Program-made: the position numbers and the translations under genes
The notes under the pieces: generated by a model
Told to the model about the DNA's origin: nothing
Databases searched by the model: none
The model's input: the letters and a program-made list of their open reading frames with translations, nothing else
In this document: in pieces, positions 1-6,331 of the stretch
Layout of the letters: every line of letters begins with the position of its first letter
Position numbering within the stretch: the first letter of the stretch is position 1
Assembly (NCBI GenBank): GCA_036835325.1
Contig: DAITMF010000090.1
Span: forward strand, 1-6,807
Source: CAMCHP01 sp036835325
GTDB taxonomy: Bacteria; Bacteroidota; Bacteroidia; Flavobacteriales_D; Sanyastnellaceae
Direction of reading: 5' to 3'
Length of the DNA: 6,807 nt

Positions 1-629
1 TGCCCAATGCCGACAGTTACACCTGGCAGGTGGGAAATGAGCCCCAAACACGCTCGGGCGTGGGCTTTACCATTGGCTTCAGTTCCTACATACAACAAAC
101 GCAAAACATCAATCCAAACGACACCAATTTCTTCAACCCAATCCCGGTAACACTTACGGTGCGCAATGCACCAGGCACCTGTGTGAGGGCCGAAGACACC
201 CTGCTGACCTCGTACCGCAATTTGGTGATTGCCCGTTATCCCATCACCTCGGGCCGCTTCGTGGGCCGCGTGGAAGGCGAAGATTTTGATCGTACGGTCA
301 CCTTATGGGAACGAGAGCTTAACCCCAATGCGCCAATGAGTTCTATGGTAGATCTTTATCACCTCATCGGATTTCCACATGCCGATACGCTGACTTTTCG
401 TGTAATGACGGCATGGTCAAGCTGGGCTGTTCGAGAATTCAAGGAAACATACTGGAATGAGCCTATGGCAAGCAACTGGTTCCCTGCGCATGACGGTGTT
501 TACAGATTTGAGCAGTACGTCACCCGTCCGCCATCCGGTCCTGACCGCGTCACGCTTTATTACGAGCGCGTTCCCCCGCAAGGCGCCCCAAAGCAAACCC
601 TCCGCTTTTCAGGAGTGCGGGTTGATTAA
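1..629 (+). CDS. 3' part of a probable exported protein with a PKD-like domain
   Basis: The reading frame is open from the first full codon (position 3) to TAA at 627-629, so the true start lies outside the window; the internal GTG at 30 should not be taken as the start. The visible part begins PNADSYTWQVG and continues to VGFTIGFSSY and PIPVTLTVRN. This W...F...V-L-V spacing of alternating hydrophobic residues is typical of PKD-like beta-sandwich domains in Bacteroidota surface proteins and lipoproteins. The rest, about 150 residues, is rich in aromatic residues and beta-prone, with one cysteine (GTCV) and no membrane segment; I do not recognise a family for it. There is no obvious type IX secretion C-terminal sorting domain; the protein ends TLRFSGVRVD. 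A 95-bp gap separates it from the next gene, so it is probably a separate transcription unit. Function is unknown, and export is inferred because the signal peptide is not visible. Confidence 0.75.
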   Translation, partial: PNADSYTWQVGNEPQTRSGVGFTIGFSSYIQQTQNINPNDTNFFNPIPVTLTVRNAPGTCVRAEDTLLTSYRNLVIARYPITSGRFVGRVEGEDFDRTVTLWERELNPNAPMSSMVDLYHLIGFPHADTLTFRVMTAWSSWAVREFKETYWNEPMASNWFPAHDGVYRFEQYVTRPPSGPDRVTLYYERVPPQGAPKQTLRFSGVRVD

Positions 630-724
630 CACACCTATTTATTCGTCTGCACGCGTGACCTGTCGATTCAGCAGTTACATAGCGAACCGAATCTCTTAAC
701 TTGCGCAGCAAACCGCAGTGTACC

Positions 725-3391
725 ATGTCGACCTTGCTTCGCATACTTCCCCACGCCGTTGCGTTGGTGGTGTTCACCCTTGTTTCTTCGGTGTTCTTCG
801 CTCCGGCCTACGACGGCTACGACCTTCGCCAAGGCGACATCGCCCAGTTCAAGGGCATGTCAAAAGAAATTGTTGACTACCGCGACCTGTATGGCGATGA
901 ACCGCTGTGGACGTCCAGCATGTTTTCGGGCATGCCGGCCTACCAGATTTCGGTCATCCAAAGCAGGAATGTCCCTCAATTGATTCAACTGAGCTTCCGC
1001 AAGCTTTTTCCGGGGCCGGTGGGCATGCTGGTACTCGCCATGCTGAGTTTCTACGTGCTGGGCCTTTGCTTGCGCGTCAACCCGTGGCTTGCTATGGTGG
1101 TGGCCGTGGGCTTTGGATTGTCAACCGTGCACATCCTGTACCTCGGCGCGGGCCACGTGTCGAAGGTCAACGCCATTGCCCTCATGCCCGGCGTAGTGGG
1201 CGGTGTGCTTCTGGCCTTCCGCGGTAAGGCACTGCACGGGGCTGCGGTAACCCTTCTCTTCCTTGCCATGCACCTGGCCGCGAACCACCTGCAAATGACC
1301 TACTACCTGATGTTCTTGGTGGGCTTCATCGTGGTGGGTGAACTCGTTCGTTTGGCAATGGCGAAGCAGTTGGCCGGCGGACTCCGCGCTGTCGCCACGC
1401 TGGTGATGGCGGCGGGCCTGGCCATCCTTCCCAACCTTACCAACATCATCACCACCTACGAGTACAGCGCCTACACCACCCGCGGCAAAACCGAACTCAC
1501 CCTGCCCGTGCCCGGCCGCGAAACCGATGACGCCAAAACCGAAGGCCTTGCCAAAAGCTACATGCTCGAATACAGCATGAGCCGCGGCGAGTTCTGGTCA
1601 ATGCTTATCCCCAACGCGAAAGGAGGCGCCACTGCGCAAATCGGCAACGACACCGAACTGCTGCAAGGCATCGGCCGCGATTACTACGAAAACGTGGCAC
1701 AAAGCAACCGCTATTGGGGCGACCAGCTCTTTACCGGTGGTGCGTTTTACTTTGGTGCCCTGCTGATGGCGCTTTTCATCATCGCCCTTTTTGCGCTGAA
1801 GGATGTCCTTCGATGGGTGTTCCTGGCGCTGACTGTCCTCGCGGTGATGCTGTCGTGGAAAGACCCCAACTTCATCGGCAACTTCTTCATCGACAACGTG
1901 CCCCTGTACGACAAGTTCCGCGATACCAAAATGGTGCTCGTGGTGGTTTCGGTTATGGCACCTACATTGGCCATGCTCTTGCTGCAGCGCCTCATCGATG
2001 GCAACACCGTTGCCCGCACCTGGCTTACCGCAGGCGTAGGCGCAGTTGTGCTGCTGATGGTGCTTTTCGTTGCCGCACCCGGCTCGCTTTTTGACTTCAT
2101 CTCAAGCGAAGAACGGGCCTACTTCGGCCAGTACCTCACCGAAGCCGATGCGAATACCCAACGCTACATCAAGGGCTTTATGGAAGCGCTCGAGTCCGTG
2201 CGACAGAGCATTTTCCGCGCCGATGCCTTGCGCAGTTTGCTCTTCGTTCTGGTGGCCGTTGCCCTCGCCTTGGCCCTTGACCGCCGTTGGCTCAAGGCGC
2301 CGGTGGCCATTGCCGCGCTTGGGGTGTTCATTCTGGGCGACCTCTACCCCGTTAACCGCCGGTACATGAACGACGAACAGCAGGGCCGTCAGTACGTGCA
2401 CTGGCAGCCGCGCATTGAAAAGGCCTTTCCGCAGCCTGCCGGCATGGCCGATCAGTTTATTTACGACCGCGAAATCGCCCAGCGATCGGAGCTGTTGAAA
2501 GACGTCAACACCTTTGTCGCCGAACAGCTCGACGATGCCGATGACCTTCTCGGCGACGTCAACCGCAACGAGCGCGAAGAGTACACCAACCGCATTCGCA
2601 TGGCCGCACAAACGGCCGTGCTGCGCATGAACACCAACTACCGCGTGCTCAACCTGCGCAACAGCTTCAACGATGTGCGCACCAGCTACTACCACCGCTC
2701 ATTGGGCGGCTACCACGGTGCCAAACTGCGCCGCTACCAAGAAGTGATTGATTTCCACCTTACACCCGAAATCGAGCGCTTCATGTCAACGGCCCAAGCC
2801 GTGGGCATCAACGCCTTGGCCAATGCCCCGGTGATCAACATGCTCAACACCCGTTACCTCATCGTTGACCCCAACGGAGAGCCCATCGAAAACCCTTTCG
2901 CCAACGGCGCAGCATGGTTCGTGAGCGACCTTGACCGCGTGACCACGGCCGACGAAGAAGTTGAAGCCATGGAGAACTTCGACTCGGCCTACGAAGCCAT
3001 CGTCAACACCCGTTTTGCCGATTTGCTGCCCACGGCCATCGTGCCCGATAGCGCCGCAACCATCGTCAACACCGACGCCCTGCCCAACTACCTGCGCTAC
3101 ACCACCGAAAGCAGCACCGAGCAGTTTGCCGTGTTCTCAGAAATCTACTACCCCGAAGGCTGGCAGGCCTACCTCGACGGAACAGCCGTTGACCACGTGT
3201 GCGTCAACTACATCTTGCGCGGCATGAAGGTGCCCGCCGGAAGCCACGTCATCGAGTTCAAATTTGAACCGGCGTCGTACGGTCTCGGCCAGCAGTTGGC
3301 CGGCGCCGGATCGGCCCTGTTTGTGCTGGCGATGCTTGGCGCGCTCTTCATGGCCTGGCGCCGGCGCAATGCCGACGAAGCGACCGAATGA
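725..3391 (+). CDS. YfhO family membrane protein (GT-C-like)
   Basis: An 888-residue polytopic membrane protein of the YfhO family, which has a GT-C-like fold; some Firmicutes members act in glycosylation of teichoic acids. By analogy it would transfer sugars from a lipid carrier outside the membrane, but its substrate here is unknown. The first membrane helix (about 7-27) is followed by an extracytoplasmic loop with QGDIAQFKGMSKEIVD (36-51) and PLWTSSMFSGMPAYQ (60-74), both typical of Bacteroidota YfhO; D38 is a candidate catalytic acid. About a dozen helices occupy residues 100-540, with a loop carrying GLAKSYMLEYS...LIPNAKGG (274-301) and YDKFRDTK (395-402). A soluble region of about 310 residues contains YYPEGWQAYLDG (808-819) and NYILRGMKVPAGSHVIEF (828-845), a family hallmark, before a last helix (about 856-878) and an RRR anchor. 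I chose ATG 725 over the in-frame TTG 701 because the family usually starts just before the first helix. The stop overlaps the next start (ATGA). Confidence 0.92.
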   Translation: MSTLLRILPHAVALVVFTLVSSVFFAPAYDGYDLRQGDIAQFKGMSKEIVDYRDLYGDEPLWTSSMFSGMPAYQISVIQSRNVPQLIQLSFRKLFPGPVGMLVLAMLSFYVLGLCLRVNPWLAMVVAVGFGLSTVHILYLGAGHVSKVNAIALMPGVVGGVLLAFRGKALHGAAVTLLFLAMHLAANHLQMTYYLMFLVGFIVVGELVRLAMAKQLAGGLRAVATLVMAAGLAILPNLTNIITTYEYSAYTTRGKTELTLPVPGRETDDAKTEGLAKSYMLEYSMSRGEFWSMLIPNAKGGATAQIGNDTELLQGIGRDYYENVAQSNRYWGDQLFTGGAFYFGALLMALFIIALFALKDVLRWVFLALTVLAVMLSWKDPNFIGNFFIDNVPLYDKFRDTKMVLVVVSVMAPTLAMLLLQRLIDGNTVARTWLTAGVGAVVLLMVLFVAAPGSLFDFISSEERAYFGQYLTEADANTQRYIKGFMEALESVRQSIFRADALRSLLFVLVAVALALALDRRWLKAPVAIAALGVFILGDLYPVNRRYMNDEQQGRQYVHWQPRIEKAFPQPAGMADQFIYDREIAQRSELLKDVNTFVAEQLDDADDLLGDVNRNEREEYTNRIRMAAQTAVLRMNTNYRVLNLRNSFNDVRTSYYHRSLGGYHGAKLRRYQEVIDFHLTPEIERFMSTAQAVGINALANAPVINMLNTRYLIVDPNGEPIENPFANGAAWFVSDLDRVTTADEEVEAMENFDSAYEAIVNTRFADLLPTAIVPDSAATIVNTDALPNYLRYTTESSTEQFAVFSEIYYPEGWQAYLDGTAVDHVCVNYILRGMKVPAGSHVIEFKFEPASYGLGQQLAGAGSALFVLAMLGALFMAWRRRNADEATE

Positions 3392-4704
3392 GCCTCACAG
3401 CGGTTACCGCAGTGGTGGGCGCAGCCGCGGTTGCCGCGGTGTTTTTTGTCTGCTTTCGTAAAGGCGTTTTGGGTATTTCGCGAAGAGCCATCGCGGCCGG
3501 CTTAATGGCCAAGCTCATCGCAGGCCTGCTGCTCTACCTCGTTTACACACAGCACTACACCCACCGAGGCACGAGCGACAGCTTTCGCTACTTCGACGAT
3601 GCTATGGTGCTCAACAGCTACCTCGGCGAACGCAATGATGTATGGCTGCGCTTCTTTTTCGGCGGCAACACCACCACCGATGACCTCAACGACGTCAACG
3701 CGCGCCTCCGTGCTTGGCAAACGACCACGCGGTACGGCATAGCGAATGACAACCCGACCATCATCCGCATCAACATGGTCATTGGCCTGTTTTCGGGCGG
3801 CCTGTACCTGCTCCACGTCTTCTGGATGTGCGTGCTGGCGCTGTTTGGCCACCTCTTCCTCGCGAGGGGGCTCACCGACCTCATTGACCGCGGGGCAAAC
3901 GCCACGCCGGTATTTGTGGGCAGCTTGGTCTTTCCGACCGTGCTGTTTTGGGGGTCGGGTGTGCTGAAAGAAGTGCCGCTGCTTGTGGGATTGGGACTTT
4001 TCTTTTTTGCCCTTTCAGGGGGATGGCGCAGCGATCGTCGGCGGTGGTTGGCGCTGCTTCCGGCCCTCATGCTGCTGGCCTTCTCGAAGCCGTACGTGTG
4101 GATCACACTGGCCGCGCCGCTCATCGCCTTTGGCATTGTACGGATAACCCGATGGAAGCCGGTGTGGGTCTTCCCCACCGTTCTGGTGCTGGCCTACGGC
4201 GCGGCAGTCAATGCCGATGCGGTGTACCCACCGGGCGACTTTCTCTACATCCTTTCGAAGAAGCAAACCGACTTCTACAACGTCGCTGAGATGAACGCTG
4301 CCGGTAGTGCTGTGGAGGTGTCACCGGTGGCGCAAACGGCCGTCGGCTTCTTGGCCGATGCCCCCGAGCGCCTGGCCCTCACCTATATGCGTCCGTGGCC
4401 GTGGGAGGCCGGCGGCGCCTTGCAATGGGCTGCCGTGCTTGAAAACCTGCTGTTCTTGTTTCTTTTGGGATGGATGGTCACCGTTTGGGTGCGCAGCCGC
4501 AAGCACCACCCGTCGGCGCTCAACGCGCTGCTGTGGCTGGTTTTCAGCTTCGCTTTGGTGTTCGGATTGGTGGCGGGCTCAACCGTGCCCGTGCTGGGCG
4601 CGATGGTGCGGTACAAGCTGCCGGTGCTGTTGCTGCTGGGGGCTGCCACAGGCTTTGCTTGGAACGTAAAACCCACCTCCACTCATAACCTAAAAAGACG
4701 CTAA
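3388..4704 (+). CDS. Polytopic membrane protein, possible glycan polymerase or GT-C glycosyltransferase
   Basis: A 438-residue protein with roughly ten hydrophobic segments (about 4-22, 36-53, 130-158, 174-190, 196-210, 219-232, 235-251, 258-272, 347-367, 378-397, 410-424). The first outer loop has TSDSFRYFDDA (62-72), an acidic and aromatic motif in the place where GT-C and Wzy-like enzymes carry functional acids. FWGSGVLKE (187-195), RPWPWEAGG (335-343) and MVRYKLP (406-412) recall Bacteroidota oligosaccharide polymerase-like membrane proteins, but I cannot name a family with certainty. The ATG lies inside the stop region of the YfhO gene (ATGA at 3388-3391), which implies translational coupling and a shared task, probably building or moving an envelope glycan. 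The C-terminus is basic (HNLKRR) and probably cytoplasmic. Membrane location is firm; the enzymatic role is inferred from motifs and context. Confidence 0.82.
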   Translation: MSLTAVTAVVGAAAVAAVFFVCFRKGVLGISRRAIAAGLMAKLIAGLLLYLVYTQHYTHRGTSDSFRYFDDAMVLNSYLGERNDVWLRFFFGGNTTTDDLNDVNARLRAWQTTTRYGIANDNPTIIRINMVIGLFSGGLYLLHVFWMCVLALFGHLFLARGLTDLIDRGANATPVFVGSLVFPTVLFWGSGVLKEVPLLVGLGLFFFALSGGWRSDRRRWLALLPALMLLAFSKPYVWITLAAPLIAFGIVRITRWKPVWVFPTVLVLAYGAAVNADAVYPPGDFLYILSKKQTDFYNVAEMNAAGSAVEVSPVAQTAVGFLADAPERLALTYMRPWPWEAGGALQWAAVLENLLFLFLLGWMVTVWVRSRKHHPSALNALLWLVFSFALVFGLVAGSTVPVLGAMVRYKLPVLLLLGAATGFAWNVKPTSTHNLKRR

Positions 4705-4710
4705 ATTTAG
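4701..4710. repeat. 10-bp perfect palindrome before the nucleotidyltransferase gene
   Basis: CTAAATTTAG reads identically on both strands. It covers the TAA stop of the membrane protein gene and ends two bases before the MNT start. It could be half of an operator or an AT-rich element helping initiation. Perfect 10-bp palindromes are expected several times by chance in a window of this size, so only the position makes it notable. It contains TAAATTTA, one base from the Bacteroidota -7 box TAnnTTTG, but it is too close to the ATG to serve as a promoter for this gene. Confidence 0.3.
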
Positions 4711-4712
4711 AG

Positions 4713-5012
4713 ATGCAGCAATCGGAAGCAATCCAAATCGTAAAGGCGTACAAAGAGCTATTGAGTCAGCACCTCAAATTTGAAGCAGTCTACCTGTTTG
4801 GTTCCCATGCCCTTAACACATCTGTCGCTGACAGCGACATTGATGTTGCAGTGTTCATTGACGGTTCTGACCTAAACCCACTAACAACTGAGGCACTTTT
4901 GTGGAAAGTGCGTAGGTCTATTGATACCCGAATAGAGCCTCTACTGATTGATGCTTCTGATCGCAACGCTCCAATTTTTTGGGACATCCGTCAAAACCGA
5001 ATCCGTATCTAA
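4713..5012 (+). CDS. Minimal nucleotidyltransferase (MNT, MntA-like)
   Basis: A 99-residue DNA polymerase beta-superfamily nucleotidyltransferase domain (NTP_transf_2/MNT type). The active-site signature GS-x10-DxD is intact: G30-S31, then D42 and D44 in SDIDVAVF, with E75 in RIEPLLID a candidate third metal-binding acid. Family members of this size are often antitoxins that AMPylate or otherwise modify a HEPN-domain RNase encoded next to them. No HEPN gene is present here: downstream is a convergent DUF1801 gene and upstream a membrane protein. It is therefore an orphan antitoxin, a member with another target, or the remainder of a broken pair. It starts 8 bp after the preceding stop, so it may be read from the upstream transcript. 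By hand count its GC is 45% (135 of 300), clearly below the neighbours, which fits recent acquisition. The domain call is firm; the biological role is open. Confidence 0.88.
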   Translation: MQQSEAIQIVKAYKELLSQHLKFEAVYLFGSHALNTSVADSDIDVAVFIDGSDLNPLTTEALLWKVRRSIDTRIEPLLIDASDRNAPIFWDIRQNRIRI

Positions 5013-5015
5013 CAA

Positions 5016-5459
5016 TTACCGCTTCAAATTCGCTTCGTAGAGTGCGATCCAGTCGCTGGGCGTCATGCGGCTGAACAAGTCGCCGAGCAGTTCAAAAGGA
5101 ATGGCCTCGGGCTTTTTGAAACGGATGCAACTCTTGCCCATGTCGAGCTTCGTCTTCACGTGCTTCGGCCACTCTGCCGTAAACCACGCATACAGGGTTT
5201 CGTTGGCGTAGAGCCCCATGTGGTAAAGGGCGATGAAATTCTTCTGCGACGCTACGCTGATGAAGGGCAGCGGCTGCTTCGGATCACAATGGTACCCGGC
5301 CGGATAGGTCGCATGCGGTACGGTGTAGTGCAAAAAACCGCCTGAAACGCTTTCTTGAAAACCGGCAGGCAATCGGTTGCTCAAGGCTTCACGCAGTTTC
5401 ACAAGGGCCACATGGCGTTCTGCCGGGGCGTTTGAAATCCAGTTCTGTAGGGCGTCCAT
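5016..5459 (-). CDS. DUF1801 domain-containing protein
   Basis: A 147-residue soluble protein matching the DUF1801 pattern (the fold shared with YdhG/YdeI-like proteins; function unknown). Recognisable parts are the helical start with ALVKLREAL (18-26), a central strand region ending LPFISVASQKNFIALYHMGLY (64-84) and the C-terminal core KLDMGKSCIRFKKPEAIPFE (104-123) followed by a helix to MTPSDWIALYE (132-142). In this family GKSCIRFKK and the aromatic LYHMG segment are the conserved core. I chose ATG 5459 over the in-frame TTG at 5483 because the family usually starts a few residues before the first helix. It is the last gene of the minus-strand group, 42 bp after the DUF6671 gene, and a possible promoter lies in that gap. 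Its stop is only three bases from the stop of the convergent MNT gene. There is no sign of a membrane segment or signal peptide. Confidence 0.88.
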   Translation of the reverse strand: MDALQNWISNAPAERHVALVKLREALSNRLPAGFQESVSGGFLHYTVPHATYPAGYHCDPKQPLPFISVASQKNFIALYHMGLYANETLYAWFTAEWPKHVKTKLDMGKSCIRFKKPEAIPFELLGDLFSRMTPSDWIALYEANLKR

Positions 5460-5480
5460 GATCGTGTGTTGGGTACGCGC

Positions 5481-5488
5481 CAAAAATA
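5481..5488 (-). promoter_or_regulatory. Possible Bacteroidota -7 promoter box for the DUF1801 gene
   Basis: Read on the minus strand this is TATTTTTG, an exact match to the Bacteroidota sigma factor -7 consensus TAnnTTTG. It lies in the 42-bp gap between the DUF6671 stop and the DUF1801 ATG, 21 bp ahead of that ATG, so a transcript could start with a leader of about 15 nt. I see no clear TTG-type -33 element about 19-21 bp upstream, and a few chance matches per window are expected. It is a weak candidate for a secondary internal promoter. Confidence 0.27.
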
Positions 5489-5501
5489 CGGTTTCCCGCG
5501 G

Positions 5502-6062
5502 TTACGGATTGCACACCTGACACCACTGCGGGTCGGCCGATGCTTTTCCGTCGGGAGGAGGAAGTTCTTCGCGGTGGCCGCACTTCGCGCACGCGCTCAC
5601 CAGGGCCACCACACCTTCGGTGGGCGTTCCGCACCATCCGCAGGGCAGGCCGCGGCGGATATCCACCAGACCAAAGCCGGGAGTTCCGCATTCCGCACAG
5701 GTCACCAATGCACGATCAACCATGCGTTGGGCAGCCTGGGCGATGACCTGCATGCGCCGCGGGTTGTGCATCGCACGCATATCGGTCTCGACAGTCACGC
5801 TGCCGTGTGCAATCACCATCCGCCGGTAGGCGAAAAGTAAGGCATCCCAGTCGTGCAATCCCTTTACGAATTCGGCCGACTTGGCAGCCCGAAGAATCAG
5901 CGCGTGCTCAGGAAAACCAACACGTTCAGCAAATTCACGCAGCTCGCGCTCAGAAGCGACATCGGCAGAGTCAAAATTGGTATCGGTACTCAGCTCGCGG
6001 CCCACGATTTCAATGCCGTTCAGGCGGTCAACGAGCACCACCAACTCGTCGTCGCCCGGGCG
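5502..6062 (-). CDS. DUF6671 family protein, C-terminal part (downstream of frameshift)
   Basis: This is the larger, downstream part of a DUF6671-type protein of unknown function. From the shift point it reads RPGDDELVVLVDRLNGIEIV, directly continuing the N-terminal fragment as family members do. A TTG at 6044 is the first start-like codon in this frame, but I do not think it is a genuine start because it falls mid-domain. In fused numbering (276 residues) there is the conserved STDTNF segment (115-120), a helical region, and a C-terminal zinc-ribbon-like part with four CxxC pairs: CAEC (212-215), CGWC (231-234), CAKC (248-251) and CQVC (271-274), ending CNP. These cysteines suggest two structural zinc sites. 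All are intact and no stop interrupts the frame, which argues against long-standing decay. The frame differs by -1 from the upstream fragment. The product could be made by frameshifting, be lost, or be normal if the sequence contains a one-base error. Confidence 0.8.
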   Translation of the reverse strand, partial: RPGDDELVVLVDRLNGIEIVGRELSTDTNFDSADVASERELREFAERVGFPEHALILRAAKSAEFVKGLHDWDALLFAYRRMVIAHGSVTVETDMRAMHNPRRMQVIAQAAQRMVDRALVTCAECGTPGFGLVDIRRGLPCGWCGTPTEGVVALVSACAKCGHREELPPPDGKASADPQWCQVCNP

Positions 6063-6331
6063 AAAAAAAGGGCAGGATGCGGTCCGAACGAACCCTCACT
6101 CGCAACGGCCAAATCGGCACCCGTAAGCTCCATGGCGAGTTCGCACTTGCGGCGCGCGGCCTCAATCGGATCGAGCACGCGCTCGCTTTCACCCGTGAAG
6201 GTGCCCAAAGCATCGGTATCGAGCCGATCAACAACGCTGCAGCGCACGCCAAGCCGGGCCTCGAGCACGGGCGCGATGACCCGCTCTTTGCCGTGCATGG
6301 TAGCGATGACGAGCGTGCGCCCGGCAAACAT
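6020..6331 (-). CDS. DUF6671 family protein, N-terminal part (upstream of frameshift)
   Basis: The N-terminal part of a DUF6671-type protein: MFAGRTLVIATMHGKERVI (1-19), GTFTGESERVLDP (43-55), RRKCELAME (60-68) and ASEGSFGPHP (77-86) are the family's conserved blocks. The fit ends at LFF (88-90); the last 13 residues, ARATTSWWCSLTA, do not resemble the family and end at TGA 6020-6022, because the proper frame continues in -1. The ATG at 6331 shares its A with the pyrC stop (TGATG), so ribosomes finishing pyrC probably reinitiate here. The family role is unknown; the conserved ASEGSFGPHP and acidic residues could line an active site, but that is inference. If read through by a -1 shift at 6062-6068 the full product would be 276 residues, close to what I recall as the normal family length. 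If there is no shift, this 103-residue product would lack the cysteine-rich part. Confidence 0.8.
   Translation of the reverse strand: MFAGRTLVIATMHGKERVIAPVLEARLGVRCSVVDRLDTDALGTFTGESERVLDPIEAARRKCELAMELTGADLAVASEGSFGPHPALFFARATTSWWCSLTA
6023..6068 (-). other. Frameshift junction: slippery heptamer plus possible stem-loop
   Basis: On the minus strand the heptamer T TTT TTC occupies 6068-6062, and the upstream frame reads ctT-TTT-TTC, the X-XXY-YYZ phase needed for tandem -1 slippage. After a 5-nt spacer (6061-6057) an outer 4-bp stem GGCG/CGCC can pair (6056-6053 with 6026-6023). A small 1x2 internal loop follows, then an inner 7-bp stem CGACGAG/CTCGTTG with one G-U pair (6051-6045 with 6035-6029) and a 9-nt loop. 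The -1 product gives FFRPGDDE across the junction. The spacer length and slip site match classic -1 signals. A missing T in the T7 run or a missing C in the adjacent CCC (giving FFAPGDDE) would explain the same break equally well. Confidence 0.4.

Noticed and set aside
701..724. TTG at 701 as the start of the YfhO gene
   Set aside because: The extra eight residues add nothing conserved, while ATG 725 places the first membrane helix at the usual distance from the start.
630..724. Promoter or terminator in the 95-bp gap before the YfhO gene
   Set aside because: No exact TAnnTTTG box with a -33 partner and no strong hairpin followed by T residues were found; a TAACTTG at 697-703 is too far from consensus.
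2102..2695. Open frame of 197 codons on the minus strand inside the YfhO gene
   Set aside because: It lies wholly opposite a well-supported YfhO frame, has low-complexity V/H/A-rich composition and no recognisable domain; it is a by-product of high GC codon use.
3618..4178. Open frame of 186 codons on the minus strand inside the membrane protein gene
   Set aside because: The predicted product is R/S/P-rich without any domain and is fully opposite a convincing polytopic membrane protein.
4971..4983. CCAA-TTTT-TTGG as a terminator hairpin
   Set aside because: The stem has only four pairs, lies inside the MNT coding region and is not followed by a T run.
5460..5483. TTG at 5483 as the start of the DUF1801 gene
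   Set aside because: ATG 5459 fits the usual family start, and the TTG falls on the possible -7 promoter box.
4713..5483. MNT and DUF1801 genes as a toxin-antitoxin pair
   Set aside because: They are convergent rather than co-directional, DUF1801 is not a HEPN fold, and DUF1801 is spaced as part of the pyrC-side operon.
6053..6062. Perfect palindrome CGCCCGGGCG as a regulatory site
   Set aside because: It is inside coding sequence at the frameshift junction and of a length expected by chance in GC-rich DNA; it matters only as a spot prone to base loss.
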